From Bog-473 sp963782415 (GTDB taxonomy: Bacteria > Actinomycetota > Acidimicrobiia > Acidimicrobiales > RAAP-2): a DNA stretch of 64,000 nt. Under the pieces are notes generated by a model. The model did no database searches. It was not told where the DNA came from and saw only the letters and a program-made list of their open reading frames with translations. Shown in pieces: positions 45,813 to 53,549 of the stretch. The position numbers were made by a program, and so were the translations under genes. Positions within the stretch are counted from its first letter, which is position 1. Each line of letters starts with the position of its first letter. Where the stretch lies: positions 186,001 through 250,000 of the forward strand of contig CAWAJT010000006.1 in the NCBI GenBank assembly GCA_963782415.1, in the 5' to 3' direction.

Positions 45813-48089
45813 TCAGACTTTCTTGCCAGGCAGCTGACGATACGCGTCGAAGACCCCGTCGAGATGCTTCAACGCACTGATCAGTGAGTGCAGGTGGGTC
45901 GGGTCGGCCAGCTCCACGTCGAAGGCCATCCGGCTGACCCGGTCCGGCGTGGTCGCAGTCCGGGCCGCCACGATGTTGAGGTGGTGCTCGGACACCACCC
46001 GGGAAACGTCGGCCAGCAACCGGGCCCGATCGAAGGCCTGGACCTCAATGGTGGCCACGAAGACGCCGTCGTTGCCCCGGTCCCACTCGACTTCCATGAG
46101 TCGCTCACGGGAGCGGTCGGCCAGCGCCGCCGCATTGGCGCAGTCCGCTCGGTGCACCGAGACGCCGCGCCCCTGGGTCACGAAGCCCACGATCTGGTCC
46201 CCCGGCACGGGCGTGCAGCACCGGGCCAGGTGAATCATGACGTCGTCGAGGCCCTCGACGTAGACACCCGTGCCGGTGCGGCGCTGCCGCGGCCGGGTCG
46301 TGCCCGGGAGGGCGATCGTCGGGAGCTGCTCGTCCGCTTCGCCGCCGCCCCGCAATACCTTGGTGAGACGCTGGACGATCGACTGGGCCGAGACCTGGTT
46401 CTCGCCGATGGAGGCGTAGAGCGCATCGATGTCGGCCAGGTTCATGGCGTCGGCCACCTGCTGCAGGGCGCTCGAGCCCAGGAGCTTGTGCAGGGGCAGG
46501 CCGTCGCGCCGCAGGGCCCGGGCCAGGTCCTCACGCCCGTTTTCAATGGCGTCCTCGCGGCGCTCCCGGGAGAACCACTGGCGGATCTTGTTCCGCGCCT
46601 TGGTCGACGCCACGATCTGGAGCCAATCCCGCGACGGGCCGGCGGTCGGCGATTTCGAGGTGAAGATCTCCACCGTGTCCGCGCTGCTCAGCTGCGTCTC
46701 GAGCGGCACCAGGCGACCGTTGACCCGCGCCCCGATGCAGCGGTGTCCCACTTCGGTGTGGATGGCGTAGGCGAAGTCAACCGGCGTCGAACGGGCCGGC
46801 AGCGCGATCACCTTGCCCTTGGGCGTGAAGACGTAGACCTCGTCTTGTTCGAGGTCGAGCTTCAAGGCCTCCAAGAACTCAATCGGGTCGTCGGTCTGCC
46901 GGTCGACGTCGGCGATGCGCTGGAGCCACGCCATCTCCGAGGAGTGGTCCTCCTTGGACTTGTAACCCCAGTGCGCCGCGATGCCGTACTCGGCGCGGTG
47001 GTGCATCTCCGAGGTCCGGATCTGCACCTCCACCGGCTTGCCGTCCAGACCGATCACCGTGGTGTGCAGCGACTGGTACATGTTGAACTTGGGCGTGTTG
47101 ATGTAGTCCTTGAAGCGCCCCTGCACCGGGGCCCAGATGGCGTGGATGGCGCCGAGCGCCGCCCAGCAGTCCTTCTCGGACTCGACGACGACCCGGATGG
47201 CCACCAGATCGTTGATGTCGTCGAACTCCTTGCCCCGCACGACCATCTTCTCGTAGATCGACCACAGGTGCTTCGGGCGCCCCGTGACGTCGGCGGCCAC
47301 GCCCATGTCGTCCATCTGCTGACGCACGTGGACGAGCACCCGCTCGAGATACTCCTCGCGCTGCGGCGCCCGGGCCGCCACCATCTGCTCGATTTCGGCA
47401 TAACGCTTCGGGTGCAGCGTGGCGAAGGCGAGGTCCTCCAATTGCCAGCGCACCTGCTGCACGCCGAGTCGGTGCGCCAGGGGGGCGTAGACGTCGAAGG
47501 TCTCCTGCGCCGTGCGCCGCTGCTTCCATTCGGGCATCACGGCGAGGGTGCGCATGTTGTGGAGACGGTCGGCGAGCTTGATCAGCAGGACGCGCCAGTC
47601 GTCGGCCATGGCGACGAGCATCTTGCGGATGGTGGCCGCCTGCTGCGCCTCCTTGGAGTTGAACTGGAGCCGGTCCAGCTTGGTCACCCCGTCGACAACC
47701 CGGGCCACCCCCTCGCCGTAGGTCTGCGCGATCGTCTCGAGCGTCAGCCCCGTGTCCTCGACGGCGTCGTGCAGGAGGGCGGCGGCGACGGTCTGTTCGT
47801 CGAGACCGAGCTCGGCGACGATCGTCGCCACGGCGACCGGGTGCGTGATGTAGGGCTCGCCCGAGCGCCGGAACTGCCCCTCGTGGGCGGCGGCGGCGGT
47901 GCGCCCGGCCGCCACGATCATGGACGTGTCGTCATCGGGGCGGTGCCGGGCGAACTCGGCCAGCAAGGGCGCCAACAGGTCGCGGAGCACCGGCTCATCA
48001 GCCAAACCCCGCTCAAGGTCTCGAGCGTTCGTCTCGGTGTCTGTGTCGGATGCTGTCTCGGATGGAGTCACCCGCGTCAGGGCCACCAT
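45813..48089 (-). CDS. rel: Bifunctional (p)ppGpp synthetase/hydrolase
   Basis: 758-residue long RelA/SpoT homologue. HD hydrolase domain (HPVAVATIVAELGLD, ALLHDAVEDTGLT, KLADRLHNMRTL), synthetase domain with RFKDYINTPKFNMYQSLHTTV, whose RxKD form is the bifunctional Rel type, then TGS (VFTPKGKVIALPARSTPVDFAYAIHTEVGH), a helical region, a conserved-Cys segment (HLARCCTPVPGD) and ACT (VEVQAFDRARLLADVSRVV). TAGCCT lies six bases before the ATG. It heads the minus-strand block with hisS and aspS. Confidence 0.96.
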   Translation of the reverse strand: MVALTRVTPSETASDTDTETNARDLERGLADEPVLRDLLAPLLAEFARHRPDDDTSMIVAAGRTAAAAHEGQFRRSGEPYITHPVAVATIVAELGLDEQTVAAALLHDAVEDTGLTLETIAQTYGEGVARVVDGVTKLDRLQFNSKEAQQAATIRKMLVAMADDWRVLLIKLADRLHNMRTLAVMPEWKQRRTAQETFDVYAPLAHRLGVQQVRWQLEDLAFATLHPKRYAEIEQMVAARAPQREEYLERVLVHVRQQMDDMGVAADVTGRPKHLWSIYEKMVVRGKEFDDINDLVAIRVVVESEKDCWAALGAIHAIWAPVQGRFKDYINTPKFNMYQSLHTTVIGLDGKPVEVQIRTSEMHHRAEYGIAAHWGYKSKEDHSSEMAWLQRIADVDRQTDDPIEFLEALKLDLEQDEVYVFTPKGKVIALPARSTPVDFAYAIHTEVGHRCIGARVNGRLVPLETQLSSADTVEIFTSKSPTAGPSRDWLQIVASTKARNKIRQWFSRERREDAIENGREDLARALRRDGLPLHKLLGSSALQQVADAMNLADIDALYASIGENQVSAQSIVQRLTKVLRGGGEADEQLPTIALPGTTRPRQRRTGTGVYVEGLDDVMIHLARCCTPVPGDQIVGFVTQGRGVSVHRADCANAAALADRSRERLMEVEWDRGNDGVFVATIEVQAFDRARLLADVSRVVSEHHLNIVAARTATTPDRVSRMAFDVELADPTHLHSLISALKHLDGVFDAYRQLPGKKV

Positions 48090-48095
48090 CCGTAC

Positions 48096-48101
48096 AGGCT
48101 A
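48096..48101 (-). promoter_or_regulatory. Candidate -10 box of rel
   Basis: TAGCCT, identical to the candidate box of hisD, ends six bases before the rel ATG on the minus strand. Leaderless transcription of the stringent-response gene would be the consequence. Confidence 0.45.
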
Positions 48102-48158
48102 CCCGCCAGGGGAAATACGAAATCGCGGATACCGGCGACGGCGTCTCGTGGGACCAGC

Positions 48159-49742
48159 TCAGCGCTGGCGCTTGCCCTTGGCCTTGCGCGGTCTCGGGCC
48201 CGCACCCTGCTGGCCGCCGCCCGAACCCGAATCACGATCCATCACCGCCGTGCCACTGGCGCTGTTGCCCGACCCCGGTCGGATGGGGCCGCTGCGCTTG
48301 GTCGTGCCGGACTTCGTGGCGGCAGGACTCGCCCCGCCGGCCCGGTGCACCTGGCCCGAGGCGGCGACATGCATCGCCGTGCTCATGGAGGCGGCGTCGG
48401 ACGCCGAGTAGAAACTTCCCGATTCGCCCCGCTTGGCCAACCGGTTGGCAATCTGCACCCAGCGATCCTCGCGCTCCTTCATCATGGAGAGGACCGGTGC
48501 GGCGATGAAGATCGAGGAGTAGGCACCGGACAACAGCCCGACGAAGAGGGCGAGGCCGTAGGACTGCAGCGTCGATGCGCCTAGGAACTGCGCGCCGATG
48601 AGCAGGACGGCCAGCACCGGCAGAATGGCGACCATCGACGTGTTGATGGACCGGGCCAGCGTCTGGTTCATCGAGAGGTTGATGAGCTGCGGGTAGGACA
48701 GGCGGCCGCTGCTGCCGATGCCCTTGGTGTTGTCCCGCACGCGGTCGAAGACGACGACCGTGTCGTAGAGGGAGTACCCGAGGATGGTCAAGATGGCCAC
48801 CACCGTGTCCGGCGTCACCTGGAAGTTGAAGATGGAGTAGATGCCGATGGCAATCAGGACGTCGTGGATCATGGCGATGAAGGCGGCCAGGGCCATCTTG
48901 GGCTCGAAGCGGATGCTGATGTAGATCGCCACGACGATGAAGAAGATGATCAGCGCCTCGATCGCCTTGTTGGTGATGGAAGAGCCCCAGGTCGGTCCGA
49001 CCGTCGTGACACTGATTTTGTCGGCCGGGGTGGTGGCGTTCAGCGAGTTGGTGGTCGTGGTCGACGCCGACGTGGAGGTGGACGTGGACGCGTTGGCCGC
49101 CGTGGCCGGCTTCGCCGTCGTCGTGGTCGTCGGCTTGGCCGTGGTCGATGTCGTGCTCGTCGGCGATGTCGTCGACTTGGGTGCGTGCGCCGCGGTGACG
49201 GTCAACAACGCCTTCTTGACGTTGGAGTCGACCGTCTGCTGCTGGCTCGACGACAGCCGGTTCAGGTCGGACTGGACGTTGAGCGTCTGCTTGCTGCCGC
49301 TCCCGAGCAGTTCGACGGTAGGGTCGATCAGGCCCGTGTTGGCCAAGGCGTCACTCGCCTGGGCTTGGGTCACACCTGGCGCGGCGATCGTCCACTCGGT
49401 GCCGCCCTTGAACTCGATCCCGAGGTTGAGCCCGCCCCGCAGAATGATGGAGGCGATCCCGACGACGATGATCAGCGCCGAGATGCTGAACCAGATCCTT
49501 CGCTTGCCCACGAAGTCGAAGCGGGTCTCGCCCCGGTACAAGCGGGCGATCGGGCCGTGCCCGCGCCGCGGCTTGGCCAGGAGGGCGCGAGCGGCGTCAT
49601 CGAGGCTGATGAGCTCCTCTTCGTCGAGGTCCTCCGTGACGATGTCCTCTTCGTAGCGTTCGACGTCCTCTTCGGGAACGTCGTCCAACGAGGAGCCGTC
49701 GTCGTGGCCCGGGCCCTTGCCGTTCCCCCGGCTGGCGCTCAC
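48159..49742 (-). CDS. secF: Protein translocase subunit SecF with Thr/Ser-rich insertion
   Basis: Partner of SecD in proton-driven protein export. 527 residues with six TM helices: IWFSISALIIVVGIASIIL, then the periplasmic domain, then TM2-6 including VGPTWGSSITNKAIEALIIFF, ILTILGYSLYDTVVVFDRVRDN and MNQTLARSINTSMVAILPVLAV. An extra ~55-residue Thr/Ser/Ala/Lys-Pro segment interrupts the external domain before TM2. Long charged N- and C-terminal cytosolic tails flank the core (the C-terminal one ends Lys/Arg-rich). GTG start overlaps the secD stop. Confidence 0.94.
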   Translation of the reverse strand: MSASRGNGKGPGHDDGSSLDDVPEEDVERYEEDIVTEDLDEEELISLDDAARALLAKPRRGHGPIARLYRGETRFDFVGKRRIWFSISALIIVVGIASIILRGGLNLGIEFKGGTEWTIAAPGVTQAQASDALANTGLIDPTVELLGSGSKQTLNVQSDLNRLSSSQQQTVDSNVKKALLTVTAAHAPKSTTSPTSTTSTTAKPTTTTTAKPATAANASTSTSTSASTTTTNSLNATTPADKISVTTVGPTWGSSITNKAIEALIIFFIVVAIYISIRFEPKMALAAFIAMIHDVLIAIGIYSIFNFQVTPDTVVAILTILGYSLYDTVVVFDRVRDNTKGIGSSGRLSYPQLINLSMNQTLARSINTSMVAILPVLAVLLIGAQFLGASTLQSYGLALFVGLLSGAYSSIFIAAPVLSMMKEREDRWVQIANRLAKRGESGSFYSASDAASMSTAMHVAASGQVHRAGGASPAATKSGTTKRSGPIRPGSGNSASGTAVMDRDSGSGGGQQGAGPRPRKAKGKRQR

Positions 49743-51403
49743 GACCCACCTCCGCCAGCGCCGGCACCGGCCCCCACGGGCACGGCGGCCCCAGCGCCGG
49801 ATCCGGCGCCGGCACCCGCCGCGCCGCCGGATCCCTGTGGGCCGGCACCGAGCCCGGTGGCGATGCTGAAGCGCCCGCTGCCTTGGAGCCGCTGGCTCTG
49901 GCCCAAGAGGATGACGAGCGGCCGCGTGTAGAACCACGTGATCGCCATGTCCATGATGGTGGAGAGCCCGAGGAAGAAGGCGAAGCCCTTCACGTTCCCC
50001 ACCGCCACGAGATACAGCACGATGGCTGCCAACAACGACACGAAGTCAGCGGCCCAGACCGTGCGCCAGGCGCTCTTGAAGCCGCGGTCGACCGACGTGC
50101 GGACCGAGCGGCCCGATCTCGTCTCGTCTTTCAGGCGTTCGAAGTAGACGATGTACGAGTCCACCGTGATACCGATCGAGACGATCAGGCCCGTGATGCC
50201 GGCGAGGTCGAAGCTCGGCGCGGCGGACGTGTGCCCGAGCGCCGAGATGATGGCCCACAGGGCCATGGCCGTGAGGACCAGGCCCGAGATCACGACCAGT
50301 CCGAGGCCGCGGTAATAGAACAGGACGTAGAGCAGCACGAGGATCAGTCCGGCGATACCGGCGCCCAGTCCCGCCACCAGTGCCGAGTGCCCGAGCGTGG
50401 CCGACACCGTCTGCGACGTTGCCGCCTTCAACACGACGGGCAGCGCGCCGAAGTTCATCGCCTGCGCCAGGCTCTGCGCATCCGCTTGTGTCAGGTTCCC
50501 CGAGATCTCTCCCCTGCCGCCGAACGACGACCATTCCTGCTGCGTTGGCTGGATGATGGGCGCCGAGTACACCTGACCGTCGAGTTCGATGCCGAGCAAC
50601 TGGTGGAAGTTCGCCTTCGAAACCTGGTCCCAGAGCGCCGATCCGGGACCGGTCAAGGTGTAGTCGACCACCCACGCGCCCGTCTGACTCTGCGTGGCCT
50701 GAGCGCTGGCGATGGAGCGGCCGGTCATCTGCGCCGGTCCGAGCACGCAGCGCAAGCCCGACTGGCCGCAGGCGTTGGAGCCGGGAACGCTGGGCAGCAG
50801 CACGTTGCCGGTGGCGTACCCGGGCTTCTCCACGCTGGTCGTCGCCAGCGATGCGTACTGCGGATCCGGCGGCACGTTGTTCGTCGGGTTCCCGGTCGCG
50901 GTATTGATGTTGAGGTTGGCCGCCGTGAGCTCGGACGACGACGTACAGGCGGGGATCGTCTCGGTGCCGGGCGGGAGCACCTTGCCCTTGTCCCCCTTCG
51001 GCACGCTCTGGGGGTACCCGTAGCAGAGCACGGGGCGGAAGTACATGCGCGCCGTCTTGCCGATCTGGTCGAGCACCTGCTGCGCGTCGGTCACGCCGGG
51101 AATGGACACCGAGATCTGGTTCTTGCCCGATGTCTGGACCTGCGCGCCGGAGACGCCGAGCCCGTTGACGCGCAGGTTCAAGATGTTGACGGTCTCATCG
51201 AGGTCGGATTGGGAGACGTTGTGTCCCTCGGCGGTGTAGACGACGGAGACCCCGCCCGCCAGGTCGAGCCCCAAACGGGGCGACCACTTCGCCGCGAAGA
51301 CGGCCGCGAAGGATCCGACACAGATCGCCACCACCACGAGCACGCTGACCCAGAGGTTCCGTCGTTGGCGCCGTTGCGCCCGACCCCCTGACTTCGGGCT
51401 CAC
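49739..51403 (-). CDS. secD: Protein translocase subunit SecD
   Basis: 554 residues, six TM helices with a large extracytoplasmic domain after TM1. SPRLGLDLAGGVSVVYTAE, LNLRVNGLGVSGAQVQ, QISVSIPGVTDAQQ, and the TM4 motif FDLAGITGLIVSIGITVDSYIVYFERLKDE identify it. An insertion at about 125-215 contains two pairs of Cys. The C-terminus is a Gly/Ala-rich tail. Coupled by GTGA overlaps to yajC before and secF after. Confidence 0.96.
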   Translation of the reverse strand: MSPKSGGRAQRRQRRNLWVSVLVVVAICVGSFAAVFAAKWSPRLGLDLAGGVSVVYTAEGHNVSQSDLDETVNILNLRVNGLGVSGAQVQTSGKNQISVSIPGVTDAQQVLDQIGKTARMYFRPVLCYGYPQSVPKGDKGKVLPPGTETIPACTSSSELTAANLNINTATGNPTNNVPPDPQYASLATTSVEKPGYATGNVLLPSVPGSNACGQSGLRCVLGPAQMTGRSIASAQATQSQTGAWVVDYTLTGPGSALWDQVSKANFHQLLGIELDGQVYSAPIIQPTQQEWSSFGGRGEISGNLTQADAQSLAQAMNFGALPVVLKAATSQTVSATLGHSALVAGLGAGIAGLILVLLYVLFYYRGLGLVVISGLVLTAMALWAIISALGHTSAAPSFDLAGITGLIVSIGITVDSYIVYFERLKDETRSGRSVRTSVDRGFKSAWRTVWAADFVSLLAAIVLYLVAVGNVKGFAFFLGLSTIMDMAITWFYTRPLVILLGQSQRLQGSGRFSIATGLGAGPQGSGGAAGAGAGSGAGAAVPVGAGAGAGGGGS

Positions 51404-51954
51404 GCCTCTTCGGCCTCCCCACCGAGGTCGCCGCTGCTGGCGGCACCATCCCCACCGACGTTGTCGATGTCGTCGTCATGGTCGTGCGCCGTGCGGCCCG
51501 TCCCGTTGCTGGTGCTGGTGCCGGTGCTGTTGGGGTTGGGGTTGCCGTTGGTACGAGGCTTTACGTCCTCCACCGGCTCGTCCCCGATCCGTACGTCGTC
51601 GATGGGATCGATCTTCTTGGCGATGGCCTGGCGGACGAAGACGATGCGAGTCGGTTGGGGGCCGTCGAGGTTCCCGTCGTCGCCCAGTGCGCCGGTCAGC
51701 AGCGTGTAGCGGTCACCGTGCACCTCGAGGACGGTGCCGATGACACCGCCCACGGTCTGCACCTCGTCGCCGACTTCATAGCCCGAACCTTGGGCCTGCC
51801 GGGCGGCCTGGGCCTTGCGCTGTTGCGGTCGGATGAAGAAGAAATAGCCGAGAAGCCCGATTGCCACGAGGGGCAGCAGGGTCAGCAGTGAACTGGAACT
51901 CGACTTCGACGTTGCGGCCAGCACGAAGTGGGCCACCGCGAGGGTTGGTGTCAT
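51400..51954 (-). CDS. yajC: Preprotein translocase accessory subunit YajC
   Basis: 184 residues. One TM helix (SLLTLLPLVAIGLLGYFFFIRPQQRKAQ, about 21-42) with the RPQQ signature directly after it, then YEVGDEVQTVGGVIGTVLEV, the standard YajC domain. The C-terminal 70 residues are Asn/Asp/Ser/Gly-rich and probably disordered. First gene of yajC-secD-secF. AAGGATCC precedes the ATG and TAGGGT (51996-51991, minus) is a candidate -10, so this operon likely has a normal leader. Confidence 0.92.
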   Translation of the reverse strand: MTPTLAVAHFVLAATSKSSSSSLLTLLPLVAIGLLGYFFFIRPQQRKAQAARQAQGSGYEVGDEVQTVGGVIGTVLEVHGDRYTLLTGALGDDGNLDGPQPTRIVFVRQAIAKKIDPIDDVRIGDEPVEDVKPRTNGNPNPNSTGTSTSNGTGRTAHDHDDDIDNVGGDGAASSGDLGGEAEEA

Positions 51955-52550
51955 GAGGGATCCTTGGACCGGAATCGGTTGCGACGCGCCACCCTAGTGC
52001 CTTACCTCCCGGTTCCCCGGGCAGAGCCTGGCCTCGTCACAGCGCTGGGCACGTCCAGTTGCCCTGGTCACGCCTCATGTTCGCCACCCGTTCACGACGA
52101 AGAATGCTCTCGGTGCTCTCGTCACCATGAAGGGGCGGGCGCGGCGGGCGGGCCGGCGGGTGGGCGCGGTCGATCCCCGAAGGCCCGCCGCCCCCTCCGC
52201 CGAGGTCGGCCGAACCGCCTGGCGCCACTGTGTCGAGAACTCCGCCAGCATCGGGTACCCGGACATCCCAAGGGTCGCGCCGAGACCCGCACAGCTCCGC
52301 ACCCCGCGCGCTGGTAGTCGCCTCCCGGCGGGTGAAACGGCCCCCTTTGCCGTGGATGGCGGGTGATCCGGACCGGGCAACCCGACTGCAACCCGATCCG
52401 TCCCAGCTTGCGACGAGCCCTGTGCAGAGTACGCAGAAATCATCTACAGCATCCTCACGGTGAAGGTCGTTCGGAGGGGGGCGACCGGGTGAGAGTCCGA
52501 TGGAGGGGAACGGGCTTTCGCATGGGGGAACACCGCGGGGGACAAGGAGC

Positions 52551-52635
52551 AGCGAAGAGGTGCGCCGGCCTCGTGAGGTCGTCGGTCGGAGGGTCTCCGG
52601 GGGGACCGACCGCCTGGGCCGGCGCACCTTTCGCT
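52551..52635 (+). other. Long near-perfect stem-loop in the leader of the response regulator
   Basis: Arms 52551-52570 (AGCGAAGAGGTGCGCCGGCC) and 52617-52635 (GGCCGGCGCACCTTTCGCT) pair over 19 bp with one bulged G. CAAGG/CCTTG flanks can extend the stem. Inside, GTCGGTC (52581-52587) pairs with GACCGAC (52604-52610), and GGAG with CTCC at the tip. It lies about 215 bases before the regulator start. Could be a terminator, a cis-acting RNA, a separate small RNA or a palindromic mobile remnant. I match it to no known RNA family. Confidence 0.55.
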
Positions 52636-52835
52636 CCCTTGCGTGCGTCCGGGCACTCGGCATCTTCGGCTCGTCACGCCGATTCCTGATCACGCAGCCA
52701 CGACACCGATGGAGCGCCTGCAGCAACCCGATTTGTCAACGGATTGCCAACGGAAGATCCAATACCGTCCTTGACCAGGACGTTTCTCAACTGGCCCCCG
52801 TCGCCCTTAACCACTCAGAATGGCCATTTGCCCAG

Positions 52836-52841
52836 TACAGT
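52836..52841 (+). promoter_or_regulatory. Candidate -10 box of the second two-component operon
   Basis: TACAGT ends nine bases before ATG 52851. No ribosome site precedes that ATG, so a leaderless mRNA is likely. If this is the only promoter, the upstream stem-loop would not be part of the message. Confidence 0.4.
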
Positions 52842-52850
52842 GGCTCCCTG

Positions 52851-53549
52851 ATGCGAGATGGTCATATCTCAGTGTTGGTCATTGAGGATGAGGCGGACAT
52901 CCGTCAACTCCTGAGGACACTGCTCGAACGAGAAGGCTTCACCGTGTCGGAGGCTGTCGAGGGTCGTGACGGCGTCCGTCAGTTCCACCAGAGCCACCCC
53001 GACATCGTGATCCTCGACGTCGGGCTTCCTGACCTGGACGGATGGCAAGTCCTCGAGCGAATCCGGGACATGAGCGACGTCCCGGTGCTCATGCTCACGG
53101 CCCTCGGGACCGAGAGGGACAAGGTGCGGGGATTGAATTCCGGCGCCGACGACTACCTCACCAAGCCGTTCAGCCGCGTCGAATTGCTGGCTCGGTTGCA
53201 GGCCGTCAGCCGACGCCAGGTCTCCAAGGGCGAGCCGGTCACCACGTTCGACGATGGCACGCTGCACATCGACTTCGCCCACCAAGAAGTCACCGTCGAC
53301 GGTTCCACGATCATCTTGACGCCGACCGAATACCGACTTCTGGCCACGCTGGCCCGCCACCAGGGCCAAGTCCTCTCGTCCGACCAACTCATTGAGCTGG
53401 CCTGGGACGACCCAAGCGGGTTGGCCCCGTCCCGCGTCAAATACGCCGTGCTGCGGCTCCGGCGCAAGCTGGGTTGGGACGAGGGCGACGAGGGACCGAT
53501 CGAAACCGTGCGGGGCTTCGGGTACCGCTACCGCTCGCGGAACCGGTGA
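52851..53549 (+). CDS. OmpR-family response regulator (second system)
   Basis: 232 residues. Receiver with LVIEDEADIRQLLRTLL, phospho-acceptor in ILDVGLPDLDGWQV, LMLTALGTERDK and YLTKPFSRVEL, then a winged helix (LHIDFAHQEVTVDGSTIILTPTEYRLLATLARH, ending TVRGFGYRYR). ATG 52851 is chosen because upstream in-frame codons are not family-like. Stop overlaps the kinase start by GTGA. Confidence 0.94.
   Translation: MRDGHISVLVIEDEADIRQLLRTLLEREGFTVSEAVEGRDGVRQFHQSHPDIVILDVGLPDLDGWQVLERIRDMSDVPVLMLTALGTERDKVRGLNSGADDYLTKPFSRVELLARLQAVSRRQVSKGEPVTTFDDGTLHIDFAHQEVTVDGSTIILTPTEYRLLATLARHQGQVLSSDQLIELAWDDPSGLAPSRVKYAVLRLRRKLGWDEGDEGPIETVRGFGYRYRSRNR

Larger units (their letters stand above)
51955..52850. 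other. 896-base region without a convincing gene
   Basis: Between yajC (minus) and the response regulator (plus). Open frames exist on both strands but their products are Arg/Pro/Gly-rich and resemble no protein I know. The yajC promoter lies at the left end, GC-rich inverted repeats at about 52130-52200, a structured candidate element at 52460-52642, and a lower-GC stretch (52680-52850) ending in the regulator promoter. Confidence 0.6.

Noticed and set aside
45888..48584. Very long open frame (898 codons) opposite rel
   Set aside because: An antisense shadow of GC-rich rel and secF codons; the product is His/Arg/Gly-rich without family motifs, while rel is complete on the other strand.
52224..52232. 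GCCACTGTG, resembling part of a cobalamin riboswitch
   Set aside because: The B12 box and the other conserved blocks are absent in order.
52607..52620. CGCCTGGGC, similar to the 3' end of the ZTP (pfl) riboswitch
   Set aside because: The conserved 5' half (GUGACUGGCG) and correct spacing are missing, and the downstream gene is not a purine or folate gene.
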